Part shown: positions 21,061-33,493 of the stretch, in pieces
Position numbering within the stretch: position 1 is the stretch's first letter
How the letters are laid out: every line of letters begins with the position of its first letter
NCBI GenBank assembly: GCA_015680685.1
Contig: MNCI01013746.1
Span: forward strand, 578,552 to 642,551
Reading direction: 5' to 3'
Length of the DNA: 64,000 nucleotides
DNA from: Gnetum montanum
Taxonomy: Eukaryota; Streptophyta; Gnetopsida; Gnetales; Gnetaceae
Position numbers and translations under genes: made by a program
Notes under the pieces: model-generated
The model's database searches: none
What the model was told of the DNA's origin: nothing
Seen by the model: only the letters and a program-made list of their open reading frames with translations

Positions 21061-22943
21061 ATCAATAACTAAAGTGCATGTATCCATCCTTAATTGGATA
21101 TGTTCTTTAAAATTCATGCTAGTTTTTTCCTTTTATTTTCTTAAAGTCAAGTATGTAATGAAACTCTTTGGAAAAGTACCATTTAGCACCACCATTGAGT
21201 TCAAAACTAGCTAAGAAATCTAGAGCAGACTTAAGATGGACTATGTCACAACATGCATAGCATAAGCATACATCACACATTAGTCCATGAATTAGAAGCA
21301 TAGCAAGTATGCCTTATGAAATCACACATTAGTCCATGGGTTAGGAGCATAGATAAGATTTATTTCTACTCTAATGCATCTAGCCTTAGACCCTACTTTG
21401 AAGAGAAGGATATTGCCCTAAGCATTGAGGCTGAAGCTCCTTCAAAAGCCTATGTATCCTTGTGATGAAGTACACAAAGAAATCAGGGCCATGTAGTTCT
21501 TTGATGATGGTTTTAATAGCATGAAACTTATGAGGATCTCCACATTTCTTTGGTCCTCACTTTGGAGGAAAATAACCTTTGATCTATGAACAATGTTTAT
21601 TTTCCTATAAAGTGGGATCACTCTTGCATAATATTTAAGTAAGATTTCATACTTTCTTCTTATTCTATTATATCACTAATTTGTTATGTTTTTATGCATT
21701 TGTTTTTGGAAATGAACATAGGAGATGGTAACATAATTCCTTCATCATCATGGTAAGGTAGATAGAACCCATTAAACAAAAATGTCCCACCATAAGTCTA
21801 CTTTGCTCTTATCACATACATAAGCATGGTAAGAATTGAACCCATAATTACCCAAATGGAAAGTGAGTGTCTTGACCATTCTAATATACCCACATTATTC
21901 ATCATCATCATCATCCTAGTGTTGTCGCAAAAAAATCAAGTTAGCTACATGAGTTCTTTTTCACCATCTACCTCTATGAAAAGGTGAATCTTTATTTAAT
22001 GGCAAGCCATTACACATCACATATATAGAATGCCCAAGCATCTATAAAATCTAAAAAAGAACTTATCTATATGATTAGACCCAAGCTTGGTCTTAGATTA
22101 TTTTCATTTTTCTTGCTAAGTTTCTTGACCCTATTTTTAACAAATGTTTTTTCCTATTGTTTTATCATGACTTTGGCTTTAGGATTATTTGGATTATCAT
22201 AATAGTGATTAGTGTCATGACTACCTCTTTCTTACAAATATGATAGTACCTCATTATTCTCTATCTTTTTTGGTCATTTATAGCCTTTTCCACCATCACT
22301 TAAGATGTTGCTTTTGCATTGGAGATGTGTGCATTCATCTTGGCTTCCTCTTTCAAGACCTTTACATACAAATTCGACATGGTATTTATTATTTCAAAAT
22401 TATTCAAAAATTTTCATTTGAGAATGGGAGTTTCAAATGGAGGATGATGAGGAGGATATGGTGTTTTTTGCAATGCACTTTGGAAATGGTATTTTCTATA
22501 GTGGTCTAAATATGTTCTTATTAATTATCATCAATGTGGCATCTCCTTCAAAGGTAAGACTAACTTGATTTGATCCTTAAGGCCATATGTATTTGACCAC
22601 CTTATACATAAATTATATATAATCTAGATCAATGTTGTTGCTCCCCTTATCATGAACTCTTTCTTTTTTTCCTTTTCTTTATTTTTCTATTTCTCTTCAT
22701 TTTTTGCATCTACCTCTTCTCTACAATTAGTTGTGTAATTTCTTTATAATATTTGAGTAGATGTTACATTATTCTTTTGTAAAGTAGTTGTTGGGTATAG
22801 CAATTTCTTATAGATGATTTTGTTTTTTTTTTCTTACTTTCTTGTTTCTGTAACTATTTGTGTCTTTGTTATATATGTTTTGTTTTGTCTAGTATTAAAT
22901 GGTATACCTAAGTTGGTATTATGGTGGTATATGCAATGATCAA
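21061..22943. other. No gene recognised; AT-rich
   Basis: Short frames (21119-21301, 22240-22509) lack motifs. A CAT/ATC microsatellite is at 21900-21915. I see no element ends. Confidence 0.55.
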
Positions 22944-23158
22944 TGATGGGTACCCCCTATGCTTAACAGTAAGAATCACAAGAGTGTACATGCAATTCGA
23001 TCAAATTTCATGGACAAGACTAGTATGGTATCTAGATCGTTAAGTGTTGATTGTAGGTCATTATCTTCCCACTTAGATTAATGATAGTTTTGTCATGTAT
23101 GGTTTAGTTCAAAGTGAGGCATATAATTATTGTTATTGTTGGGGCCTTAAACTAAATT
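22944..23158 (-). mobile_element. Truncated LTR 3' end, minus strand
   Basis: TGATGGGTACCCCCTATGC at 22944 is followed by the reverse-strand order of family A/B LTR ends (CATGGACAAGACTAGTATGG, TTATCTTCCCACTTAG, CATGTATGGTTTAGTTCA, GTGAGGCATATAA). It stops near 23158, so most of the LTR is missing. Confidence 0.65.
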
Positions 23159-23799
23159 AATAATAATATATAAATTAATTATTTAATCTAATTACTAATA
23201 AAATTAAATCCTAAACTATCCTAAGGATGATGATATAGCATTGGTGATGATATAGTATCTACAAGATCTTAGTTGACTGATACAATTAACAAAATAATGC
23301 TTTATCATATTCCCACGACTCAACTACCCAACATATCAAGTTTCATTAGGTGGTATATGCAATTCTCTTAAAATCCTTCAATGGTGTATATTTATTAGGT
23401 AGGTAAAGTGTATTGTAGGGTATGGTTATTGGTACTAATTTTATGAACTTAGTATAATGGATAGTGGTTAGTAAGAGAATAATTAATATAAAAGGTAGAA
23501 TTTTAGGTGTTTTATTCTTTACATAAAGGATATTATAGTTTCAAGGATGTGAAGTTAGGTTGTAGGTGTGGAATCATTATTTTTTGATTTGAAATTTGAT
23601 AATTTTTTGGATCATGCATAGTTTAGTTTTTCTTATTGAATTGATTTTATTATTCAAGGATTATAGGTTTAATATTACATGCTAAGTAGTATAGTTAGTT
23701 TTATGGAAATGCTTAATTATGTCCTTATGAGCCCACAAAGGGTCTATAGAATAAAAATTTTTTATTACAAGGCTTTGATATAGTCATGATGGGCCTTGA
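23159..23799. other. No gene recognised
   Basis: Strongly AT-rich, with no open frame of note and no repeat match inside the window. Confidence 0.55.
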
Positions 23800-24715
23800 A
23801 CACCTCATCAAGAATATGAACCAAAATTGAAACCTCCAGCTTAAACAAATGTCGCAAAGTTGTTGCTTGAATACTATATTTAAATCTAAGAGCATTAAAG
23901 AAAGGACAATTCAAAAGATATATTCTTCATCTTCTACTATTGCATGTATACAAAAGTTGCAGATTTGTTGTTTTTTTAAAAAGATTAACCCATCTTCCTA
24001 TTTTAATCAATACATAATGAAATCCCACATAAGCATGAGTGATTGCTACCTTATGTTATTTGAAAATAGCATTAGATAAATAAGTAGGCATTTTTTATTA
24101 AGGATCCTTCTCAAATCTATTACAAATAAAATCATTTTTTCCACATGGTTCTTCTCACATATGCTTCAATGCCTTCTATTTAATCCTTGTTTTCAAATCC
24201 TTATAACTCATATTTAAGTCTTGATCTTTAATATTCCATTTTTGAAGCCATTTTTCCCATCAATCTTTTTTCTTAAGTAATGTTATAAACTTCTATGGAT
24301 GGATGGATACTAAGCTTAGCAATCTACTTTTTATAAAATTATAGAAATTTTTGAAGAGCTATAATTTCTATAGGTAGCATACTTGCTTCTGCTAATAAAA
24401 TATCATATGGAGTTTAGGCCTTCACCTAAAGTTTTGACAATAAAAATTGTTTTTGGACATATTTCAAATGTTTACATTATATTATAAGTAAATTAGATCC
24501 CCAAGTTTCATAGTAGTATAATAGAACTAGCTGAATAAGTTGATTGTACATTTGCTTGTAAACATCCCATGCCCAAATCATTATGCACATTTACTACAAA
24601 CTAAATATAAAGCATGCACATTATTTAAAACCCTCTGAGTAATACAATCTTACCAAGAATATCTATTTGAAATTGAGATGTCTAAATACTTATATGAGGA
24701 GACAATTTCAATTTT
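23800..24715 (-). pseudogene. LINE (non-LTR) reverse transcriptase C-terminal remnant
   Basis: Reading the minus strand from 24700, IEIVSSYKYLDISIS is followed by a YYETWGS segment, then TPYDILLAEASMLPIEII. This order (SYKYLG, YG-EVWG, TPY-LLE-G--PIE) is the C-terminal end of plant LINE RT domains and the conserved region after it. Many stops and frame changes are present, so it is an old dead copy. No poly-A tail or ORF1 is recognised. Confidence 0.6.
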
Positions 24716-24779
24716 TTCTAACCCAATTGAAACACCACCAAATTTGGACTATGACATCCTGGTTGCAAATTTTGGCAAA

Positions 24780-25450
24780 AAGTGGGAACTATGCTCAACC
24801 CCTCTATAGAGTGTAGAGAGCATAGTCTCCTAGATCATAGTCAGTTGGAGGGAAAAATCTTAAAATTTTTCCTAAGTGTTGAGACTACACTCTCCCCTAA
24901 GCACACCATTCTAGAGCATAGTCAGCCTCTCATGGAGAGCGTAGTCAGCAGAAGGCCAATTTGCATAAATTTTGCTAAGTGTCAAGACTACACTTAACCC
25001 TTGCTAAGAGCGTAGTTAGCCTCTTATGGAGAAGTACTTAAAAGGAGATCAACTTCACAAATTTTGTCAAGTGTTGAGACTATGCTCACCCCTAGTTAGG
25101 AGTGTAGTCAGCCTCCAAAGGAGAGCGTAGTCTACAAAAAATCCATTTTCCCCATAGATTTCATGAGTAGTGAGACTATGCTCTCTTGTAGCCTAGAGCA
25201 TAGTCACCTTTTAGAAGAGCGTAGTCAGCAAGGAAAATCTCCAATGGCCTCCACAACATAGCAACCATGCTTAACTCAGCTCCAGAATGCAGTCGACTCC
25301 CCTTTGACAAGTCTAGTCAACAAGATACCTATTTTTTGTAACCTCTTTTACCCCAAAATTGTAACTATGCTCGACCCCACGTAAGAGCATGGAGAGCGTA
25401 GTCCCACAAAGAATAGTCTTTGAGTTTCATTTTTTAGGTACCTTGTGGTC
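24780..25450. repeat. Irregular ~100-120 bp repeats with GAGCATAGTC core
   Basis: GAGCATAGTC or GAGCGTAGTC occurs about a dozen times, spaced roughly 40-120 bases apart and often followed by AGC and preceded by GGA. Intervening phrases such as AGTGTTGAGACTA also recur. A second cluster lies at 26640-26780 and a third at 61290-61400. Units are too uneven for a classic satellite. Confidence 0.65.
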
Positions 25451-25656
25451 CTCTTAGTGCACACACATGTAGTTGGTAGCATAGTCATAGTCTTGTAGAG
25501 TCATGCATAGTCCCACAAAGTCCAACAGAGCATAGCAAAGCACAACACCATCAACCCCATTAGCACACCACATGAATAGTAACTATGTTAAGTGTTGTCC
25601 CAGCCGTCTCATCTACCACATGGTAGCCATCCTACATTTCCCACTAACCCTAACCC

Positions 25657-25664
25657 TATAAATA
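25657..25664 (+). promoter_or_regulatory. TATA box (TATAAATA) after two telobox-like units
   Basis: The context AACCCTAACCCTATAAATAC has two CCCTAA units immediately before the TATA sequence. Teloboxes next to TATA are known in plant promoters. It would be the start of R in the putative Element 0 LTR. Confidence 0.35.
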
Positions 25665-26870
25665 CCTACATCTTTGACACAATAAGGGTTGGACCTCATA
25701 TGTGAATCAACGGCACATTGGCGAACTAGTGAATAGGTGAAGTGGCATGCCACTAAAAGAACACCACATCTATCAGTACACCACGACAACCAACTCGGTG
25801 ACACAGACACCTCAGTAGGATACTAGTCTTTATGGCTAGACACCTCAAGGACTATGACTATGTTTCCCACCTATCCTTGCTATATACCACATATCCTCTA
25901 GCCCCCTCTTGATGTTAACTATGCTCAACCCCATTTGGGGTGCGACTCCACTTCATTGTCTCTATTTCTTTGTATTTTCCACACTTTATTTGCATTTTTC
26001 ATTATTTTTACTACGTAGAAACGCTTGAAAAACACTAAGGTGGTGGTCCTCGTACATTGACACTATTTGCCTTGCTGAAACCCTTGACTACGTTCACCCC
26101 CTTAAGCGCTTGTAATTATGCTTGACCCCATTGAGACCACAAACATTGCCTACACCCTTAGCACTATCTTACATTATTACTGCAGCTAACCATACTGCAC
26201 CCCCCATTGCATTTGGTGAGTCCCTGTTTGATTGGCTAGACCATTCAAGGAATTCCACCTCTGCCTCCAGCAAGCCCTCATGCGAATTCGGGGTTAGGCT
26301 GTGTGCCTGTGGACCTTGGTGTTCCAACCATTGATATTTTTAGTTGTTATAGTTTTTGGCACTAGAAGGAGGGCCCAACCACTTTTTCAGAGTTTGTTGT
26401 GGTTGTCTCACATGCTCTCTACATCACAATTGCTAGCTTTGGGCTAGCATAAACCATAACACCCTTGTGGACCTACTATGCATGTAGCAATAACTGGATC
26501 TTATGCCAACGTAGGCATTGTCTAGTAACTTGTCGATGTAGATTGGACCTTGTAAACATTCCCTCTATGACCTTGCATAGCAACCCACATCACACTCATT
26601 CCCACTACCTATTAAGAATCCATCATTTCAGTTGGAGCATAGTCGTCTCCAATGTAGCCAATGTAGTCTACTCTCCAGTGTGGAGAGCATAGTTAGCATA
26701 GTCCACTCTTTGGTGTGAAGAGCATAGTTAGCATAGTCCGCTCTTTAGCGTGGAGAGTGTAGTTAACATAGTCAATGGTGTTAACTGGGATGGGGTCAAT
26801 TTTAGCATAGTCCATAGTGTTTCATGACTAGTAACCCTTGTAGTTCCCTCTTGCAACTCGATCTATGTCC

Positions 26871-29100
26871 ATGAACCCAAATCAACCTCCAGTGTCAATA
26901 TTGAATGCACTTGACATCTTTCCCATTCAACAAGAGACTAGGATTAATGCCCCTAGGAGTCTCATAATGGTAGGACAAAGGCAATTCCTTAGGTTACACA
27001 GTCAAGACCCAGAATACGCTATGCTAAGCAACGAGTAGTACAACTTCATATACATGAAGATTCAAGTAGGGTTATCTATAGACCATTCTAATGTGAATGC
27101 AAAATGAAACTACAAGCTAATCCATCAAGATGGATGGGATTATAACCCCTCCTCATTCGATATCATCCCACTCATAGAACCCTACCATTGACTATTAGCC
27201 TAGCTCATCAAAGTAGGTGAGTGCGACGTAGAAACAAACTACAAGGAAGTCCTACAAGAGAAAGAGGATGAGTTCGAAGCTCACTTCAAGCATGAGGGCT
27301 CCTTCCACACCATTTTCCAATGAGTGATCCCTATTCTGGTTCCTCCTTGGTCTAGTTCACCCATTTTCTTTGAGATGGTCATAACACTAGCATTACCTTC
27401 CCACTCCATTAGGCCTAGGTCAACGCCTGTAACAGCAACACACCAAACACAACACACACATTATGATGTAGCAGCTCCCCTTGACTTGCCCTTCATGGCA
27501 TCATCATAACCCACTCAACCATCTCTACTCATATTAATTATATTAGCTCAATGATATGTCCACATAGGGCCCATCTCTAGGCCCCAAACGACTTAGGTAC
27601 CCTACATCCTACTTATTTCATTAACAACCCCAGTGTCGGCCCAACCCACACATGCATTGCTTGCTCCAATTACTGTCCCTATAGCACAACCAATGCATAA
27701 AGTGCATTACACAGTTTTGCAACTTGTAACTAGGCCATGGACCACACAACTAGTCCAACAATAGATAACACAGTCAGCACACCTAGCTAGAGCATCTCAA
27801 AACTTAGACTAGGCATTCTAGATGATCCAAAGCATGACAGAAGAGGTGAAGTGACTCAAAAATGACTCTTTTGAGACTGTTAAAGTGATGGACTTCTACC
27901 AAGATGTCCCTATAAGTCCTATGGTTCTACCTCTAGCTCTTCCAACTAGAATCTCACTGCCTCAATTCACTAAATATAATGGTGAGCAAGGCCCCAATGT
28001 GCATTTGATCATGTTTAGGTCAGAGTGCTTGCTATTGCAAGCATGGCTGCATGTCATCGAACTTTTGTTTGCCATGTCACTAATTGGCAAAGTGTTAGGT
28101 TGGTACTGTGCACTACCCAGAGGCTCTATATCCTCTTTTGAGGACCTCTTGAGCCAATTCATAAAGTGCTTCAAATACAATTTGAAGTCAAAGGCCATCT
28201 TAGACTAGCTAATGCAAGTCAAGCAGGGCTGCCTAGAGCCTGTGCAAAAGTTCATTTAATGCTGGAGTGCCTCGCTAAATAAAATACGAGAGCTGATAGT
28301 TGAAGCATATCTCCTAGCCATTTTCAAGGGCACAATCAATGACTTTATAAAGTTAAAACTGTATTACCTAGGCCTGCAATCCCTAAGCTAAGCCTTTGCT
28401 CAAACCAAAGGCATAGAAGACGCAACAAAAGTTAGCAAGGACCTAGTGTATGTGGCCTACAAGAACCAGTTGCAAGGAGAGACAAAGAAAAAGGAAAGAA
28501 AAACACAATGGTGACAACTATAGCCAAAGAAGACAAAGTAACCAACTAGAGGCAAACAACTAGGTACCCCAAAGCCTTGGCTAATAATAAAGCTACCAAC
28601 TTTAGCACTAAGGAAATCAACTAGCCTACATCCTTGGTGGCCACAGCGTAAGTTGTTCAAAGGCCCAACTTTGAGCACAAGGATCTCTCTAAGTATACCA
28701 TGTTGCCACTAAAGCCTTTAGAGCTACTAGAATAATTGCTAAAAGTCAAATGCATCCAATACAAACAAATGTCCAAGGATGCCTACAAAAAAAATTATAG
28801 ATACTGCAAGCTACTAATAAATCCTACTTTAGCAGTACCAAACGAGCCTCCAGTCCTAAGACATTTTAGGTTGGACCAATTTTGCCATTACCACCAGTTG
28901 CCCGACCATAGCATGGACTTTTGCCTAACCTTGCAAGATGACCTATAAAGGATGATTGATAAAGGTGAACTGGTACTTAACACTGCAAATCCATATAGGC
29001 CTTAGAAGTAGTCCATGAGGATGTACAATAACCCTTTGAATGCAAATGATGTCGGCTATGTCATAAATGGTATCAATGTTGATGATGATCCAGAATCAAC
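26871..29100 (+). pseudogene. Element 0 gag (Ty3/gypsy, Tat-like), decayed
   Basis: The frame starting at ATG 26871 continues, broken by several stops, to the open piece 27885-28208. That piece holds the Gag core LPQFTKYNGEQGPNVHLIMF followed by a helix-rich region and SISSFEDLLSQF, corresponding to the retrotransposon Gag domain (FDG--DP--HL--F, then SW-EL---F). Further on, near 28880-28940, a nucleocapsid-like CHYHQLPDHSMDFC precedes LTLQDDL, as in Tat/Retand-type Gag. Stops and frame changes make it non-functional. The downstream protease is separated by the Element 1 insertion at 29861. Confidence 0.65.
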
Positions 29101-29855
29101 ATAGCAACCATTCGTGGTCTAGGTGGCTTTTGGTAGTGCAAGGGTTCCCTCAACCCCCATGGGTTTGAGGCCCCCTTTTGTTATTAGAGTGCCACCTCAA
29201 GCACCCACAAAACCCTTCATAGTTAGGGTCTCTCTACAAATTGCATAAAAAAGAACTATTCAGTTGCCCTTCATCATCAGAGTGCCACAACATGCTAGCC
29301 CCTCACATGTTCGAAGCTTTGTAGTAGCCAACATATTGGTCCCTTCCTTTCCAAGGGATAACCCTACTAGCAACATTGGTAGGCCCCTAGGTGGCAACAC
29401 AAGAGACCCAATGAGCATCTTGCAGATAAAATGATTAGGCAACATCAAGACCAAAGAGTGTTGGGTTTGCCAAAACTAGTTCTTATATCTACGGTTCCTC
29501 TGGCCAAAATAGATGAGTAGGTCATAATAACCAAATCACAAAGGAGCATTGAAGCCCCTAAACAAGCCAAGCAAATAAAGCCTAAGTCGTCTCCATGAAA
29601 AATTCATCTCTTAGACTGCATGAAAGAAGTTAAGATAAAAAAAAACATGGATAATGGTAAGGACTTCACAGATGCATTAGCCCAAGTTAAGCAAGTTCTT
29701 AAATAGAAAAATACAACATTAAGCTTGTATGACCTAATCATGACCTCATCTACCCATTGCAAAGCACTGGTGTAGATGTTGATCTTCATCCCTATTACAA
29801 AGGACATCCCTGGAGATGAGACCCCCACCCATGCAATGATGCTACCTCTTGCACC
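29101..29855 (+). pseudogene. Element 0 gag-protease linker, decayed
   Basis: Weak coding character continues between the nucleocapsid region and the Element 1 insertion point: a Pro/Val-rich stretch with RVPPQAP and RVSLQIA phrases. Many stops interrupt it. Reverse frames here (29604-29966) are shadows that run into the inserted LTR. Confidence 0.4.
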
Positions 29856-29860
29856 ACAAG

Positions 29861-30638
29861 TGATGAGTGGTGAGGTACCCCTACACTCAACCATACAAAT
29901 ACGAGCGTAACATGCATAATTTGGTCGAATTCCGCAGACTAAGTGCCTACACGCCTCATGGAACACTTAAGGTTAATTATTTGTTGTCTTCCCAGACGTT
30001 TGTATTTGTCACAATGTATGGTTGAGTAAGTCTGAGGTATATGATTTTTTTAGCTTTTTCTGTTTTATCTCCTATGCTAGTGAGGTGAAGGGTTGAAGAG
30101 ACTAATTACTAACTCTAACTAATTAACTAAGTCTGAATTAACCTAGTGTCAGCATCCGTTCCCACTAACCATTCACACCCTGAACCAATGCAACCATGGT
30201 TACCAAATGCTAGTCATTGCTGGGATCACCACACGTAACGCACGTGCTCGAAGTAGTCGTACTGAGGCACTTAACTAGGAGAGAAGGGTTGAGAAAGATT
30301 TAATTCCTAATAAAGAATTTAAATGAAAAATAGTAAATAATAATAAATAAAAGTCCTAATTAGCCTATTCCATGCATGACAAGGTTTATCCAAGAAGTTC
30401 ATCTTTATTGCCGTACACAAACTTGTGTTCAGGTATAATGTTTGCTCGAATAAAGAACCGTTCACTTTGGAGTTCCTACTACAAGCACATGGAAAATATT
30501 CTATCTCTGGAGGGATCAAACTACTAGAGTTTCACTATGGTCTAAGCCTAGGATGGAAAACAAGGGAGAGCTACCTCTTATTTATAGATATGATGGCGCA
30601 CCGCGATATCACGGCCCATGCAATATCGCGTCCCATCA
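29861..30638 (-). repeat. 3' LTR of Element 1 (778 bp)
   Basis: Starts TGATGAGTGGTGAGG and ends GCGTCCCATCA. It holds a reverse-strand TATA (TTATTTATA at 30578) and two GATATC-type palindromes at 30602-30632. The 5' LTR of the same element has about 48 bases more in this palindrome array. Confidence 0.92.
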
Positions 30639-30650
30639 TACCCCCATGAC
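30639..30650 (-). other. Polypurine tract of Element 1
   Basis: TACCCCCATGAC next to the LTR reads GTCATGGGGGTA on the element strand, directly before the 3' LTR. Element 2 has the same sequence at 40481. Confidence 0.8.
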
Positions 30651-32600
30651 TAAATGAAAACTTGTCCTCAAGTTCCTTACAATAATATTGGGAAGGTATG
30701 GGATTATTGACTCAAATGGAACTAATGGGATGACATGTGAACAGATCATCATTACAAGACACAACAAAACTGGTGTTCATGACAACAAGGGTGAACACCT
30801 TATTACATTGACATCAGGTCTCATTTGGCAGTTTGAGAAAGAGAGAGAGAAAGAAGTGTCATTGCTGCCAACGCCAAGATTTCGCCTTTCATTGTCCATC
30901 CGTAAGCACGCCATCGATCTTGCTCCTTGCATAGTTGCTTTCAGCACTACTCCATTCCAAGTGTTCCCTCCAGATTCGGTCCATTGTTGCATGATCGCCA
31001 TCTGCACACACAACACAGTCTTATATTAGCAAGGGTAAATGAATCATCACGTAATTGATACCTTGCTTTAGTGTAAGTCCATTGGCTGAGTTGTGGTATG
31101 GCTGATTGTGGATCTAGAGATATAATATTGGTGACTACCAAAGGTGTAGGGCTTAGGAGAAAATTGAAAAAATTGGGCCCCGTACTCCCATGACTAATCG
31201 CAAACCACCGGTAGCGATAGAATGGAGAAAGAATAAGAATAAGAAAGATGAAGAAAAAGAGACAACGATAACGTCGATGATATGGATTTCAAGATGGAAA
31301 TGAAAAAAATAAAATTAATTGCAAAAATGTTAAGGAAAAGAATTTAACTAGTGCACCAAATAGAAATGTCAGTGGGTCCTCCCCAAAGCAAGCTCATGCC
31401 CTTAATGCCCTGACAAACCCACATTTAAAGAGTCCGTAGGCTCTGGGAATGTCATTTGGAACAAGAGTTAAAGTCTTAACTGCAAGAATTTACCAAAAAG
31501 AAAACAACGCATCTACCAAGATATACACTAATGATACAACTGACAATGAGGTGAACAATGGAGAGAAGGATGGAGAGAAGAGAATGGAATGGAATCTCAA
31601 GAACAAGGTGGTGTACAGCCCCTTGTGTGTTTCATGATTAATGTGACTTGGTAAATCCCATTCCCAGTCCAGTCTCAAACCAACCACATCCAGTGACTTC
31701 GCATCAATGCATTCGGCTAATCCATCCACTTGGATAACAAGAATGCCTTCCCCAAGAGCCACCACCATTCTGATGAAACGAAGGAGGAGAGAATGGGAAG
31801 TGAGAAGGGCCTTAGTTAGAGAGAACATTTTTAGTTCCATAACTAGTGCTTGTAGCCTAAGGGATTATTCTATCTAAGGGGTGTGCTTTGAATTCTCACT
31901 TTGTTTTTTTTCTTTTATCTCTTCTTCTTTCGTCTTCTTTTGTTTTGTTTTGTGTTTTTATGTATGAGAATCACACCATGCAAAGATTTCTTATTTTTAT
32001 TGACTCAGCTTCCCGAGAATTGGGTAACGTCGAATCGACAAGAAAACTCAAGAAGAAAACATCCAAGCACCCAAGAGAATGGCCAACACAAATGCATCAA
32101 GTTCCCTTGAAGTCACACCCTTTTCAATCCTTGAGTCCTTCCTTAGTTTGAGAAGTACCCAATCACTAATTTGTTAGAGTTATTATTTAGGAAGGGACTA
32201 TACATTTCCAAGTCGAGAGAGATCATAGAAACTGGTGGATGGATGGATGGAGTGAACTCATTGCCTGTTATATCAAAAGAAGCATACCTTAGTATCAACA
32301 TCATGACTTAAAGGTAAAAACAAAACATTAGCAATTAATATGAAAATAGTTCAGACCATCATGAACAACACTTATTAGGTGACAAACGTACAAGGTGGAT
32401 AACACACGCACACACAAAAATAACAAAAGTTAAATGATGTTGAAAAATAAAAATAAGAAAAGTTAAAGAAATTTGTAAAACAAAAACAAGAAAAGTTAAA
32501 GAAATTTGTAAAACAAAAATGGGTAAGAAAAAAACGTGTAAGAAAAAAATGTGTAAAAAAAAACTAAAAAGAATTGAGGGCCCCAAATGATTAGCATAGG
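30651..32600 (-). other. Element 1 non-coding 3' region
   Basis: Parallels 40493-42460 of Element 2 throughout (AAACTTGTCCTCAAGTTCC, GGGTCCTCCCCAAAG, ACCTTGCTT blocks). No env-like ORF is visible. The short frames in it (30688-31029, 31449-31840, 31888-32151, 32359-32681) are not conserved in Element 2 and are dismissed. Confidence 0.75.
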
Positions 32601-32800
32601 TGGGCATCTCCCCCATGACTGAATGGAAAGGGAGAGATCTGAAATAATGAGCACCTGTTTGAATTTCTTAGAAGTGCCCAACTTCTCCCAATTGATGTTC
32701 TTAGATTAAGGGGTGGAAGTTGGCGACACTCATATTCCAATGTGTCTATGCCTTCATTGTTGGCATGGGTTATTTCCCCAGTTCGTTTCATGCATGTTGA

Positions 32801-33493
32801 TCAGTTGCTCTTTCGTTTAGCTATCAACCACGGGGTGTCCACTACTGGTGTGGTTGCTACATACAGGCACCTTTGAATTTGAGTTTCTAGGGCACACCAG
32901 TTACATGCAAGAGATGCTGAGCATTCCTCCATGTCATCACCCTCTGAGTCACTGTATGTGATGCACGAAACTTTCCTCTTCTTAATCTTTCCATACACGT
33001 TTACCTTAGATATTTCTAAGGAAAGATCACGGATCCCTAGGTATGCATCTATTGTACTTAGCCATGGCCTTCCCATTATAATTGGGAAGTCCCCTTCATT
33101 GTTGTTAACTTCAATCACCAGGAAATTGGTTGGGTATGACCAACCACACACAGTGGTAACTATGTCGTCCACTAATCCCAAGGGAATGGTGATAGTCTGG
33201 TTAGCCAGCTCTAGTTGAATGTTGCTCTTCTTAAGTTGGGGCAGGTTCTGGGCTTGATACATTTCTTGTGATATTAAGTTCACTCTGGAACCTGAGTCAA
33301 GAAGAGCCTTATGTGGTTCGTTCCCGGTGATTTGTAGATAGATTAAGGGACTTCCAGGGTCAGAGAGTTTCCTGGGAAGGTGGCCTACCTTGATCCAGTT
33401 GGTTACAGTATGCGTTAACATAATCGTATGTGTGAAGCTCTGATTTTGGTTTGAATGGAGCTCTGAAGCCTTGTATGTTGGAGGAGTGATCAA
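32801..33493 (-). CDS. Element 1 aspartic protease region, intact frame (230 codons)
   Basis: This retroviral-type aspartic protease would mature the Gag polyprotein. The frame contains the active-site motif ALLDSGSRVNLIS (about residues 59-71; D-S-G intact), a middle block NQTITIPLGLVDDI and the C-terminal IIMGRPWL that corresponds to the family's ILGRPF helix. Upstream it is joined to gag by a Pro-rich linker. Downstream the frame runs past the protease into an acidic stretch and ends at 32801, short of RT. The same domain in Element 2 (46561-45776) has lost the DSG Gly (DSIS). The preserved frame in a pol-deleted element suggests this segment stayed under selection or was deleted recently. 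Confidence 0.8.
   Translation of the reverse strand: MITPPTYKASELHSNQNQSFTHTIMLTHTVTNWIKVGHLPRKLSDPGSPLIYLQITGNEPHKALLDSGSRVNLISQEMYQAQNLPQLKKSNIQLELANQTITIPLGLVDDIVTTVCGWSYPTNFLVIEVNNNEGDFPIIMGRPWLSTIDAYLGIRDLSLEISKVNVYGKIKKRKVSCITYSDSEGDDMEECSASLACNWCALETQIQRCLYVATTPVVDTPWLIAKRKSN

Larger units (their letters stand above)
24770..26830 (+). mobile_element. Putative 5' LTR/leader of Element 0
   Basis: This non-coding stretch sits directly upstream of a decayed gag start (26871). It contains TATAAATA at 25657 and many copies of a GAGAGCATAGTC-type motif that recur on the other side of the nested stack (61260-62200). A long LTR is inferred from position and shared motif. Exact TG/CA ends and a primer site were not found, so borders are approximate. 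Confidence 0.4.

Noticed and set aside
25645-25660. CCCTAACCCTA as an interstitial telomere
   Set aside because: Only two units; more likely a telobox next to the TATA sequence.
30777-31141. Reverse frames in the Element 1 3' region as a gene
   Set aside because: The corresponding part of Element 2 is not open, and the sequence is part of the shared non-coding region.
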